A stretch of 64,000 nt of DNA from Pedobacter paludis (lineage in GTDB: Bacteria > Bacteroidota > Bacteroidia > Sphingobacteriales > Sphingobacteriaceae), in the NCBI RefSeq assembly GCF_003173575.1, contig NZ_QGNY01000001.1, positions 310,001-374,000 on the forward strand, written 5' to 3'. The notes beneath the pieces were generated by a model. That model did not search any database, was not told the origin of the DNA, and saw only the letters and a program-made list of their open reading frames with translations. Below, in pieces: positions 18,591-26,390 of the stretch. Each line of letters starts with the position of its first letter. Position 1 is the stretch's first letter. The position numbers were made by a program, and so were the translations under genes.

Positions 18591-18911
18591 TCAGAGCCAG
18601 GACAGAGTATTGACAAGCATGAAAAACGCGAGTGATACATGCTTAGAATAAGATGTGTCTGGTTATTAACCGATCAAGATATTCAAAATATCAAATAAAT
18701 AACTCAACTAAAAAAAATGCGCCATTGGCGCATTCGTGTTATGGTATGGATGTGAATAGCACAATCATAAAGGAAGAGTAGTAGTGAGTTCATCAAGATA
18801 AGAATATAATTTGGTTGATGGGCGTAATTTTAGACTAATCGTCCAAAGCTCTCACCGTCCATGGCAATTCGATAAAATGCCAGGATATTCATCGGCTAAA
18901 ACAAGCAAGCC
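18591..18911. other. Intergenic region with a leftward hairpin
   Basis: About 320 bases without a gene between the zinc-ribbon and AraC-type genes. The only clear element is the hairpin at 18716-18734. Confidence 0.4.
18716..18734 (-). terminator. Hairpin with T-run on the minus strand
   Basis: An eight-pair stem AATGCGCC / GGCGCATT with a three-base loop. On the minus strand it is followed by a run of T. It looks like a rho-independent terminator reading leftward, although the next gene to the right is rightward, so it may mark a former gene or work on read-through. Confidence 0.5.
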
Positions 18912-19349
18912 ATGAAACGTCTGGGCGAGATCAAACATGCCGGAGAAACCTATATCATCTATGCTGCCAAGGCAGATCTATCCACAGAAGCCTACCGTAG
19001 CAACCCTTGTCTTTGGCGCCACTTCTGTCAGCTGGTCGAAAACCACTACCTGTCCACTAGGCGCATTACCTTCTACGCAAATAAATTACACCTGACCATA
19101 TCCAAACTCGAAAGGCTCTGCAAACAACAATCAGGACTCAGTCCGTCAAACTTTCTGCTCAGGCGAACGCTTATGGAAGCCGAGCACCTTTTGCAAGACA
19201 CCGGCATGCCACTCAAGGAAATCAGCTACCACCTCGGTTTCGCCCAGCAGTCCCACTTTACTCAGTATTTTCGCCATTACAAAGGCATCAGTCCCGGCGA
19301 GTTTCGAAAGCACATGGCAACTGTCATACATCAGGATCACCATCAATAA
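18912..19349 (+). CDS. Short AraC-family regulator (DNA-binding domain)
   Basis: A 145-residue protein. The last roughly 100 residues are an AraC/XylS double helix-turn-helix: 'YANKLHLTISKLERLCKQQSG', 'FLLRRTLMEAEHLL', 'LKEISYHLGFAQQSHFTQYF' and 'KGISPGEFRKH'. Full AraC regulators are about 280 residues with a sensor domain; here only about 40 residues precede the HTH, so there is no obvious ligand domain. It is grouped with a LuxR-type HTH protein and a Crp-like protein, suggesting layered control of element genes. Confidence 0.85.
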   Translation: MKRLGEIKHAGETYIIYAAKADLSTEAYRSNPCLWRHFCQLVENHYLSTRRITFYANKLHLTISKLERLCKQQSGLSPSNFLLRRTLMEAEHLLQDTGMPLKEISYHLGFAQQSHFTQYFRHYKGISPGEFRKHMATVIHQDHHQ

Positions 19350-19411
19350 AACAGCAGAGAAATACTTGGCACAGCATTATCTAAAATTGAAAACCTAGCC
19401 TTCAGCAATAA

Positions 19412-19603
19412 ATGGAAAAACTCCTCATCAAGTGCCTCTTGCAGGGCATGAGCCAGAAAGAAATAGCAGAGAAATTCCAGGAGCTCGAGATTTCGCCCTG
19501 CAGTCTAAGCGCTGTCGAAAAAGCCATCAAATGCATCAAAGCAAAATACGGCGCAAAGACCATGTTCCACCTAGGCGTTAAGATTGCCAGGCGCAAAAAA
19601 TAA
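19412..19603 (+). CDS. Small LuxR/GerE-type HTH protein
   Basis: A 63-residue protein consisting of little more than a GerE-like helix-turn-helix: 'LLQGMSQKEIAEKFQ', then 'SLSAVEKAIKCIKAKYGAKTM' and 'HLGVKIARR'. The recognition-helix pattern (S.S.V...I..I..K.GA) fits LuxR-type response regulators, but no receiver or ligand domain is present. It starts 62 bases behind the AraC-type gene and is likely in the same transcript. Confidence 0.6.
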   Translation: MEKLLIKCLLQGMSQKEIAEKFQELEISPCSLSAVEKAIKCIKAKYGAKTMFHLGVKIARRKK

Positions 19604-19892
19604 ATCCCAATCAGCCAGTTATACACCATTGGTTGAATAAAAAATTAAACTTTCAGCAACGCTATCATCAATAGCTATTGAAAAACGACCAAAACCTCAA
19701 ACCAACGCGGCCGCTATATTCAGTCCATAATCAAAAAAAGACAGATTATCAAATCATGGGCTCGCCCAAACCTCAAAGCTTAGCTATGCCAAGCCCCAGG
19801 CTTTTGCCGGCGAAAGAATTTTGTCAATATTTGTCTTTCTGACACTTAACACCAATACGATCGACCTTGTATAGACCAGGTCATTATTTGCC

Positions 19893-20537
19893 ATGGACGA
19901 ACTTTTAAATGCAAAGACAATTGCCCCGGTTTCGGCAGAATCCTTTGAAACCTTCATCGCAGCGATGGAACACTTTAGCCCTTTGAGCGGCCCACTAAAG
20001 ACAAAACTTCGAGCGGTACTCCACGAAACCACTTATCAAAAAGGAAGATACATCCTTAATGCAGGAGCCAAACAGAAGCTGCTTTGGTTTAACCTAGATG
20101 GCTTACTCCGTGAAATTAGTGTGGACCGCCATACCTTCGACGCCCGGACCAGCTGGTACTGGTTTGATGCGAGCTTCGTTTATGCTTCACCTGGTTTTTT
20201 CGACCAACAGCCCGCGCAAATCTCGATCGAAGTCATCAAAGACGCAAAGGTTCTTCTTTTGACCTTTGAGCAATGGAAAAGCCTCAAGTCAAACTTGCCT
20301 GAGGCCGAAGCCCTGATCGAAAAAATACGCACCCAGCAGGAAACCCGTCGCAAAGATCACCTACGCGAAATACATGAGCTCAGTACTGCTGCACGTTACC
20401 GTATACACCAAAGACAAATCAACCAGCTTCTTCCCGCGGTTAAACTTCGGTACATTGCCGAATATCTGGGCATGTCCACCGATACGCTCGGCAAACTCCG
20501 TCGGAAATTCATCCGCTATAGACAACCGGTTGATTAG
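19893..20537 (+). CDS. Crp/Fnr-like transcription regulator
   Basis: A 214-residue protein with a cyclic-nucleotide-binding-fold N-terminus ('FSPLSGPLKTKLRAVLHE', 'YQKGRYILNAGAKQKLLWFNL', 'GLLREIS') and a C-terminal HTH ('LRYIAEYLGMSTDTLGKLRRK'). The phosphate-binding cassette of true cAMP receptors (RxS/T within a GE motif) is not evident, which is common in Bacteroidetes members that probably do not bind cAMP. It is followed by a strong terminator. No DNA site is proposed. Confidence 0.85.
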   Translation: MDELLNAKTIAPVSAESFETFIAAMEHFSPLSGPLKTKLRAVLHETTYQKGRYILNAGAKQKLLWFNLDGLLREISVDRHTFDARTSWYWFDASFVYASPGFFDQQPAQISIEVIKDAKVLLLTFEQWKSLKSNLPEAEALIEKIRTQQETRRKDHLREIHELSTAARYRIHQRQINQLLPAVKLRYIAEYLGMSTDTLGKLRRKFIRYRQPVD

Positions 20538-20548
20538 CGTTTTCTTTT

Positions 20549-20570
20549 CAGTCCGCGGACTGGTTTTTTT
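20549..20570 (+). terminator. Rho-independent terminator behind the Crp-like gene
   Basis: The perfect 14-base palindrome CAGTCCGCGGACTG followed by G and seven T. It sits 11 bases behind the Crp-like stop. Confidence 0.8.
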
Positions 20571-20700
20571 AAGACCATATACTGATTTTTTTGCCTTTTG
20601 GTTCAAGAAATTTGCAGGCATCACATTAAACATAAAGTAAGTGCAATCACCAAAAATACTGAAAACCGATTGCCCAACGATTAACCCTAACCATTTATGA

Positions 20701-22263
20701 ATGGCCAACATTACCATCAGTATGAACAAGATCAGGCAAATATTAAGAATGTATGACCAGGGTGTAGGAAGACAAAAGATTGCCGACTATGTCGGAACCT
20801 CCCGCACCACCGTCAATAAATACATCAGTGCATTTGACAACTGCGGTTTTCCCATTAAAGACGTGGATGGCCTGGAAGACAATGAACTTAACGAATTGTT
20901 CAGCGATATCTACATGACCCCCAGGAGAAACAAGCCCCGCATGGATGAACTCCTGCGGTGCTTCCCGCTAATGGAAAAAGCCTTGAAACGTACCGGGGTG
21001 ACCCGCCAGCACCTTTGGCGGGAATACAAAAGGGAATTTCCCAGCGGTTACCACTATACCCAGTTCTGTGCTTATTTTAAACATTGGCAGCAGCGGCTCA
21101 ATCCCACCATGCACCGCATTCACAAGGTAGGAGACAAGCTCTTCGTGGACTTTGCCGGAAAGAAACTCAGTTATGTGGATAAAGAGACCGGTGAGATCGT
21201 TGAAGTCGAAGTATTCGTCGCCATACTCGGCGCTAGCCAGCTCACCTACATTGAAGCCGTCGCCAGCCAGCAGAAGGAGGACTTTATCAAGGCTTGTGAA
21301 AACGCGCTCTATTATATCGGCGGCGTACCTTCGGCCATCGTGCCGGATAACCTCAAGGCCGCGGTCATCAAAAGCCATCGCTTTGAACCCACACTCAACC
21401 AGACCTTTGAATCCTTTGCCAACCATTATAACACCTGCGTGCTGCCGGCAAGGGCCTATAAACCCCGCGATAAAGCATTGGTTGAAGGTGCGGTGAAAAT
21501 CATGTACACCCGCATTTACCTACCTGTTCGGCAAAAGACCTATTATTCCCTTGCTGAGCTCAATGCCGCGATCTGGGAGAACCTCGAGCGGCATAACAAC
21601 CAGCAGTTGCAGGGGCGCAGTTACAGCCGTCGCACCCAGTTCGAGGAAATTGAGCGAAAGGCACTTTTGGATCTGCCCATCACCCGATTTGAAATGCAGG
21701 AGCAGTGTTGGTCAAGGGTAAAGAGCGACAGCCATGTCTTCTTAGGACCTGACAAACATTACTACAGCGTTCCTATCCGTTACCTTAATACCAAAGTGAA
21801 GATCCTATACTCCGCATCAACGGTGGAGATTTTCAACAAAACCGAGCGCATCGCCCTGCACCCCAGGGACCGGGCCAAACACGCCTATACCACCAATTCA
21901 AGTCATCTCAGTCATCGGCACCGTTATTCGGTTGAGCGCACGACCACGAGTTATCTACAGCGCGCGGCTGAGATGCATAATGACATCCGCATGGTCATAG
22001 AGGCCATCGTCACTCAAAATGATCGGCATGAAGACCAGATCATCCGGTCCTGCGAGGGCGTGTTCAGCCTGGCCAAAAAATATGGTGAGGACCGATTGGC
22101 CGGCGCCTGCCGGCGCGCCATGGACTTTGGCGTACACACCAAATTCAAATCCATCCAGTCTATTCTGGAAAAGAACCTGGACAGCCACCGAGAAAACCTA
22201 TTTGCCCATGAGCGCTCTATGCCTCAGCACGATAACATACGCGGGGAGAAATACTATAAATAA
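20701..22263 (+). CDS. istA: IS21-family transposase IstA
   Basis: A 520-residue DDE transposase. It has an N-terminal HTH ('GRQKIADYVGTSRTTVNKYI'), a second DNA-binding region ('LKRTGVTRQHLWREYKREF'), then an integrase-fold catalytic core with D in 'KLFVDFAGKKL', D in 'SAIVPDNLKAAV' and E in 'ALVEGAVKIMYTRIY', and a C-terminal beta-barrel region ('DKHYYSVPIRYLNTKVKIL'). Length and order match full IstA. The IstB gene follows after 18 bases. Confidence 0.95.
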   Translation: MANITISMNKIRQILRMYDQGVGRQKIADYVGTSRTTVNKYISAFDNCGFPIKDVDGLEDNELNELFSDIYMTPRRNKPRMDELLRCFPLMEKALKRTGVTRQHLWREYKREFPSGYHYTQFCAYFKHWQQRLNPTMHRIHKVGDKLFVDFAGKKLSYVDKETGEIVEVEVFVAILGASQLTYIEAVASQQKEDFIKACENALYYIGGVPSAIVPDNLKAAVIKSHRFEPTLNQTFESFANHYNTCVLPARAYKPRDKALVEGAVKIMYTRIYLPVRQKTYYSLAELNAAIWENLERHNNQQLQGRSYSRRTQFEEIERKALLDLPITRFEMQEQCWSRVKSDSHVFLGPDKHYYSVPIRYLNTKVKILYSASTVEIFNKTERIALHPRDRAKHAYTTNSSHLSHRHRYSVERTTTSYLQRAAEMHNDIRMVIEAIVTQNDRHEDQIIRSCEGVFSLAKKYGEDRLAGACRRAMDFGVHTKFKSIQSILEKNLDSHRENLFAHERSMPQHDNIRGEKYYK

Positions 22264-22281
22264 ATAGCAACAAATTAAACC

Positions 22282-23037
22282 ATGAATAACTCTGATACCC
22301 TAGATAAACTGAGATCGCTAAAACTGTTTGGCATGTTCCATGCCTTTAAAACTAATCTGGAAACGGGAAAATTCAGCGACCTCACTGCTGACCAGCTGCT
22401 GGCAGAACTGGTCGAGGCCGAGCATGAAGACCGCATGAACCGAAAGATCAGCCGGCTGACCGAAGCGGCTAAGTTCCGCTATAAAGCCTCCATCGAGCAA
22501 ATCAACTTCCACAAGGACCGCAACATCGAGCGAACCCAGATCATGCGCCTGGCAGAATGTGGCTTCGTGGACAAACACGAGAATGTACTCATTACCGGCC
22601 CAACCGGCATCGGAAAGAGTTATATTGCCTCCGCCCTTGGTCACCAGGCCTGTGCCCTGGAATACCGCGTGCTTTATTACAGCGCGCCAAAGCTCTTCAC
22701 CAAGCTTAAGCAGGCCAAGGCCGACAACAGCTTCGTCAAGGAAATGATGAAGATCGAACGCTGCGAAATGCTTATCCTGGATGATTTCGGTCTACATCCA
22801 CTCGACGCGCAATCTCGAGCCATGCTTATGGAAATCGTCGAGGATCGCCACGAAAAGAATTCACTAGTCATCACCTCACAGCTTCCGGTAAGCGCCTGGT
22901 TCGATATGATCGGGGACAAGACCATTGCCGATGCCGTACTGGACCGCATCGTGCACAATGCCCATCGAATAGAAGCCGTTGGTGAATCCATGCGTAAAAC
23001 ACGTCAAAAAAGAGAGGAGGAGAACATTTATGCTTAG
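22282..23037 (+). CDS. istB: IS21-family helper ATPase IstB
   Basis: A 251-residue AAA+ ATPase related to DnaC, which in IS21 elements shapes target DNA and stimulates IstA. It shows an N-terminal helical region, Walker A 'ITGPTGIGKSYIASALG', Walker B 'EMLILDDFGLHPL', sensor 1 'VITSQLP' and the late 'AVLDRIVHNAHRI' box. Full length and intact. Confidence 0.95.
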   Translation: MNNSDTLDKLRSLKLFGMFHAFKTNLETGKFSDLTADQLLAELVEAEHEDRMNRKISRLTEAAKFRYKASIEQINFHKDRNIERTQIMRLAECGFVDKHENVLITGPTGIGKSYIASALGHQACALEYRVLYYSAPKLFTKLKQAKADNSFVKEMMKIERCEMLILDDFGLHPLDAQSRAMLMEIVEDRHEKNSLVITSQLPVSAWFDMIGDKTIADAVLDRIVHNAHRIEAVGESMRKTRQKREEENIYA

Positions 23038-23076
23038 TTCAAAAAACACCGAATTCACGATAAAAAAGCCCAAAAA

Positions 23077-23198
23077 ATGTCCATTTTTTGAGTATGGACA
23101 TTTCGGCGAAAGTGACAACTTATTCCGTGTTTATGCTGACAGCTGATTTCGCTTCAAGCTGACAGACTTTTTCGGAACAAACTGGTCAATTTTAGCCG
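23077..23198. repeat. Spaced end repeats of the IS21 element (right end)
   Basis: A seven-base inverted repeat ATGTCCA / TGGACAT (23077-23083 and 23095-23101) is followed by similar motifs at roughly 18-24-base spacing: TGGACA (23095), TGACAACTTATTCCG (23113), TGACAGCTGATTTCG (23137), TGACAGACTTTTTCGG (23160) and TGGTCAATTTTAGCCG (23183). IS21-family ends typically carry several such transposase-binding repeats. Confidence 0.55.
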
Positions 23199-23200
23199 AA

Positions 23201-23784
23201 GGCTGAAATTTCTCCTTCCGTCGCTCGAGCAGATCACTACCTGAAAAACTCAAATAAGCGCTTCCAGGATGATTTTGCATTCTCGGGACATAGCAGATTC
23301 AAAAAGCCCTATTCAAGCCAACCAAGGCCTTTTCTTTGCGAAATTTGAAAGTAGATTTTAATTTGATCAAGAAGCAAAACTGGATTTCAAAGAGAATCTA
23401 AGTCGAAACCAAACCAAGCGAGCATGGAGTTAAAGGAGAAAAGATGGACTGCGGACCCCACCAGTTGTCGAGAGGGAAAGAGACACTAGTGAAAAAATCC
23501 GGTCAAGAAATCTTTGACCAGTTTGGACCGAAATGGATGGTACAGTTTCGTCGGAATATGCAACCCACACCAACCACCCGCCAGAGTAATACTTATGAGA
23601 AATAGGTTGTAAAATAAGGATTAGATATTTTAAACCTGAACTTTGAATCAAATGTGATAACATTTATATTAGCTACAAAAACTAAAATAAAAGTTATTCA
23701 TCATTAGAAATGAATTTTTTAGCAACATTCTAATTGAACTAGATATTTCCTCTCATTTTTTTATATTTTAAGTTGAACGCTCTA
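23201..23784. other. Gene-free stretch between the IS and the SLATT/GGDEF operon
   Basis: About 580 bases. I see no supportable gene. A small inverted repeat GGTCAA / TTGACC lies at 23501-23519. The last 150 bases are strongly AT-rich and should hold the promoter of the next operon. Confidence 0.4.
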
Positions 23785-24702
23785 ATGGAAAATGAAATAA
23801 TTGGATTGAAGGATTTTAAAATATTCTTACAAGGTGTAATCAACTCCTCTCCATCAACAAGTCAATATCGGACGCTCAATATAGAGCATATCATAACCTG
23901 TCTTTATGAAAATCTGACTTATAGAAGTATAGGGGAACTATTGAATGTAACTAAATTAGATACGAATAATTTACAAAAAGTAGTCATATTAAAGGGGATT
24001 TTCTGCTATCGGATTTTCTCGATTTTTAATCAATCAAAAACTTTACATATTAAGCCACATTACAGAATTATGCTTTGGGATTTGCTGTATGAATCGTTTG
24101 CATTAGATGAGGATTCGAATATGTTTCATGGTGCTCAGGGCTTTTATACGATCCCAATTTTTCATAAAAAGAATACTAAAGGATTTACGGCATTAAGACT
24201 TCATATTTGGAAGGAAGGTTCAGAGGAAAATCATGATGATCGTTTCAAAATCCATTCTCATCTTTGTTATGCCAAAAGCCTAGTATTGTATGGCAAGATT
24301 TTGAATACTGAATATAAAACAGAGGTTACTGTGAATCGTAATGCTGAATCATCCTTGTTTTTCGTTAAATGGCAGACACCTGCTTCAAAAAATATAAATC
24401 AACAAACTTCAATTTTGCAAAATACAGGAATAAATATTTTATATTATCAATCGAGGCAAGATGAGATATCTGAAGGTAGCATATACGAAATTAAGGAAGG
24501 CGACTATCATAGCAGTGTAAGTGTCATGGATTCGAATGTGAAAATTAATGCTACCATTTTTATGTTTAATTCAGAAAAGGGTTGGACTGAAAATGGATAT
24601 GTAATTGGACCTTCGGAAATCTCGCAAACTCAGACCGTTAGAAATCCTGTTGAAAGTGCTAAGATGATCATCGATGAATTAAATTGCGCAATGAAAAACT
24701 AA
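23785..24702 (+). CDS. Cupin-like protein of unknown function, first gene of SLATT/GGDEF operon
   Basis: A 305-residue soluble protein. I chose ATG at 23785; a TTG 12 bases upstream is also in frame. The middle part looks like a cupin core: 'LRLHIWKEG' then 'IHSHLCYAKSLVLYGKI' (His157 and His159 as possible metal ligands), later 'GSIYEIKEGDYHSS', a second histidine-bearing block typical of the cupin barrel. The first 110 residues are helical and unrecognised. In cupins the histidines hold Fe, Mn or Zn for dioxygenase or isomerase chemistry, or bind a small ligand. It is separated by 4 bases from the SLATT gene, so it is co-transcribed. The role is unknown: a ligand sensor or nucleotide-modifying enzyme is possible. 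Confidence 0.7.
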   Translation: MENEIIGLKDFKIFLQGVINSSPSTSQYRTLNIEHIITCLYENLTYRSIGELLNVTKLDTNNLQKVVILKGIFCYRIFSIFNQSKTLHIKPHYRIMLWDLLYESFALDEDSNMFHGAQGFYTIPIFHKKNTKGFTALRLHIWKEGSEENHDDRFKIHSHLCYAKSLVLYGKILNTEYKTEVTVNRNAESSLFFVKWQTPASKNINQQTSILQNTGINILYYQSRQDEISEGSIYEIKEGDYHSSVSVMDSNVKINATIFMFNSEKGWTENGYVIGPSEISQTQTVRNPVESAKMIIDELNCAMKN

Positions 24703-24706
24703 TAAT

Positions 24707-25219
24707 ATGATTAACGAATCTCAACGACGACTAGTAGTGGAGTGGACGAAAAAGGTCCATATTTTGGAATATGCCCATCGATTTGAATCTAAACGGCAAG
24801 AGAGAAAAAATATTTATTATGGCGTTCCTCCAATAATTATTGGAGCTTTAATTACTATTCAAGTGGTAAACAATTTTTCCATTCCGTTTGCAAGTATTGG
24901 AGGTTGCATTATAGCCATTTTAACAGGACTTCAAACCTTCTTAAAACCTACAGAGTTAGCGGAAAAACATAGAAGGATATCAGAAACGTATGAGAAGTTA
25001 CGAAATCGATTCGAATATTTGTTGATATACGAAATTAATGAAGCGTCTTTTAATGAAAAACTTAACAGAATAAAAAGTGACTGGGATAATTTAGAAACCT
25101 TAAATGTTCCTGTTAAGATATATCTAGAGGCAAAATCACAAGTAAAAAAGAATGAAACCTATCCTGAGCCTCCTTCATTTATAATTAATTCAAAGACGAT
25201 TTTAGACAATCCACAATGA
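24707..25219 (+). CDS. SLATT-domain membrane protein
   Basis: A 170-residue protein with the SLATT layout: a basic helix (about residues 8-35), membrane helix 1 (37-54), membrane helix 2 (61-79, 'FASIGGCIIAILTGLQTFL'), then a long charged helix ('KHRRISETYEKLRNRFEYL'). SLATT proteins are predicted pore-forming effectors coupled to nucleotide-second-messenger enzymes in bacterial immunity. The start of the GGDEF gene overlaps its stop by 4 bases (ATGA), so the two are translationally coupled. I infer that the membrane protein is the effector or target of the nucleotide-binding partner. The domain call is from pattern, not a search. Confidence 0.8.
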   Translation: MINESQRRLVVEWTKKVHILEYAHRFESKRQERKNIYYGVPPIIIGALITIQVVNNFSIPFASIGGCIIAILTGLQTFLKPTELAEKHRRISETYEKLRNRFEYLLIYEINEASFNEKLNRIKSDWDNLETLNVPVKIYLEAKSQVKKNETYPEPPSFIINSKTILDNPQ

Positions 25220-25776
25220 TATTTGAATATTTAGTGGTTTTTTTTGCCATAAGTTTAGCAATCATAGCTTCTATTTTAGCTTTTTGGCTATGGAAATCTT
25301 TGATGAAATATAAGTACTATGATTCTTTAACAGGATTAAAAAACGGGTTAAAATTCAAATTAAACATAAAAAAGTATATTCGAGTTGCTCAGCGACTTAA
25401 TCAACCACTTTCAATTTTAATAATCGATATAAATGATTTCGGGTGTATAAATAGTGATATTGGTTACAATTTGGCTGATGAAATTTTACGCGATATTTCG
25501 AGTACAATGCAATCATTGATGGGAAGAAATGAAGAACTATATAGGCAATACATTCATGGAGATGAATTCCTGATAATATGTAGAAGTATGCCAATTACCG
25601 GGGCAGTTCAGTTGGCAAAATCTATGAGTGCGGCAATTGCAACTAAAAATTACCTTTTTTACGATAAGAAATTAAAGGTGTCTTATGGGGCATCGGAATT
25701 GCAAGATGGAGAAACGTTAGAGGATCTAGTTGGTAGATTATTTGATGAATTAAAAAAATCAAAGGTAAAAAGATGA
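25216..25776 (+). CDS. Membrane-anchored GGDEF-domain protein (HGDEF variant)
   Basis: A 186-residue protein with one N-terminal membrane helix (residues 5-26) and a minimal GGDEF domain beginning at 'YYDSLTGLKNGL'. First metal aspartate D71 (in 'LIIDINDFGCIN') and D116/E117 of the signature are present. The signature reads HGDEF (residues 114-118), with the first glycine replaced by histidine. There is no RxxD inhibitory site just upstream and no sensor domain. GGDEF enzymes make cyclic di-GMP, and related polymerase folds make other signals. The histidine substitution could alter the product or make it a nucleotide-binding receptor. It is the last gene of the three-gene operon, coupled to SLATT. 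Confidence 0.82.
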   Translation: MIFEYLVVFFAISLAIIASILAFWLWKSLMKYKYYDSLTGLKNGLKFKLNIKKYIRVAQRLNQPLSILIIDINDFGCINSDIGYNLADEILRDISSTMQSLMGRNEELYRQYIHGDEFLIICRSMPITGAVQLAKSMSAAIATKNYLFYDKKLKVSYGASELQDGETLEDLVGRLFDELKKSKVKR

Positions 25777-25828
25777 AGTTTTACCGGTGAGCATAGCAAC
25801 CACTTCAAAAATTGATATTCGGGTCACC

Positions 25829-25972
25829 TTATGCCTCTTCATCCTTTGGTCTGTTAATTTTGGAGGCCATCGGCACAATGTGTGCATTATTTTTGCCCAT
25901 AGGAGCCGGGAATACAATTTTTAACCAACGGACATTCGAATAGTCTTGGGGTAAACTAATATCAATGCACCG
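25829..25972 (-). pseudogene. Short coding relic
   Basis: Read by hand on the minus strand, the frame from 25972 to the TAA at 25829-25831 gives a protein-like 47-residue stretch ('PQDYSNVRWLKIVFPAPMGKN', then 'AHIVPMASKINRPKDEEA'). A stop codon (25973-25975) closes it upstream with no start codon nearby. The sequence looks like the C-terminus of a real protein rather than random translation. I do not recognise it. It lies between two operons of different composition, suggesting that a gene was cut when one of them arrived. Confidence 0.35.
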
Positions 25973-26016
25973 CTACTAATTATTTAACTTATTAGATTTG
26001 ACTTAATTAATTTATG

Positions 26017-26036
26017 TTATCTTAGTGACAAGATAA
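26017..26036. promoter_or_regulatory. Inverted repeat ahead of the nucleotide cassette
   Basis: TTATCTT, six bases, AAGATAA (26017-26023 and 26030-26036), ending 18 bases before the ATG of the first cassette gene. A perfect seven-base half-site at this position suits an operator or a leader hairpin. A TTTG at 25997-26000 is a possible -33 element, but the spacing to the nearest -7-like sequence is not ideal. Confidence 0.4.
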
Positions 26037-26054
26037 ATTAACCAACTCAAAATC

Positions 26055-26387
26055 ATGAAGGGAAAGCCAGATCCATTTGATAACTACACCTTGCCAATAC
26101 ACAACTCATTCACCGAAAGCAAATCGGATGATGAATGCAGTAACACAAACTTTTCTTCCAAACTCGTAAAGCTCACTGCAGCTTTCGATCGTGTCAAATT
26201 ACAGGAGTCGCTGAATATTGAACTACAAGGAACCTCGGTTCTGATAGCCAAGAATTCCAGAAATGAACCTTGTGGCAATCTGGTTTCCGTTTACAACGGC
26301 AAAATTATTTCCTGCATTGGCAAGGGTAAAAAATTTAAGGCTATCGTAGTCGATTTGGATGGAATGGTAACGGTTAGATGCGTATAG
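26055..26387 (+). CDS. Hypothetical protein, first gene of the purine-nucleotide cassette
   Basis: A 110-residue protein not recognised. The first 45 residues are polar and probably disordered ('NSFTESKSDDECSNTNFSSK'). The rest is predicted as a small alpha/beta unit ending in strands 'LVSVYNGKIISCIG', 'KAIVVDLDG' and 'VTVRCV'. No membrane segment or signal peptide. It is separated from the PfkB fusion by 3 bases and sits directly behind the inverted repeat at 26017, so it may be a regulator of the operon or a small partner of its enzymes. Nothing in the sequence decides between these. Confidence 0.65.
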   Translation: MKGKPDPFDNYTLPIHNSFTESKSDDECSNTNFSSKLVKLTAAFDRVKLQESLNIELQGTSVLIAKNSRNEPCGNLVSVYNGKIISCIGKGKKFKAIVVDLDGMVTVRCV

Positions 26388-26390
26388 TTT

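Larger units (their letters stand above)
20571..23200 (+). mobile_element. IS21-family insertion sequence
   Basis: An IstA/IstB pair with downstream repeated end sites. The right end is marked by five spaced TGACA-like motifs (23095-23198). I could not find the matching inverted motifs left of istA between 20571 and 20700, so the left boundary is a guess and that end may be lost or diverged. It separates a rightward regulator group from the SLATT/GGDEF cargo. Both transposition genes look intact. Confidence 0.75.

Noticed and set aside
23430-23663. 77-residue minus-strand frame
   Set aside because: No motif, and it spans an inverted repeat; composition looks random.
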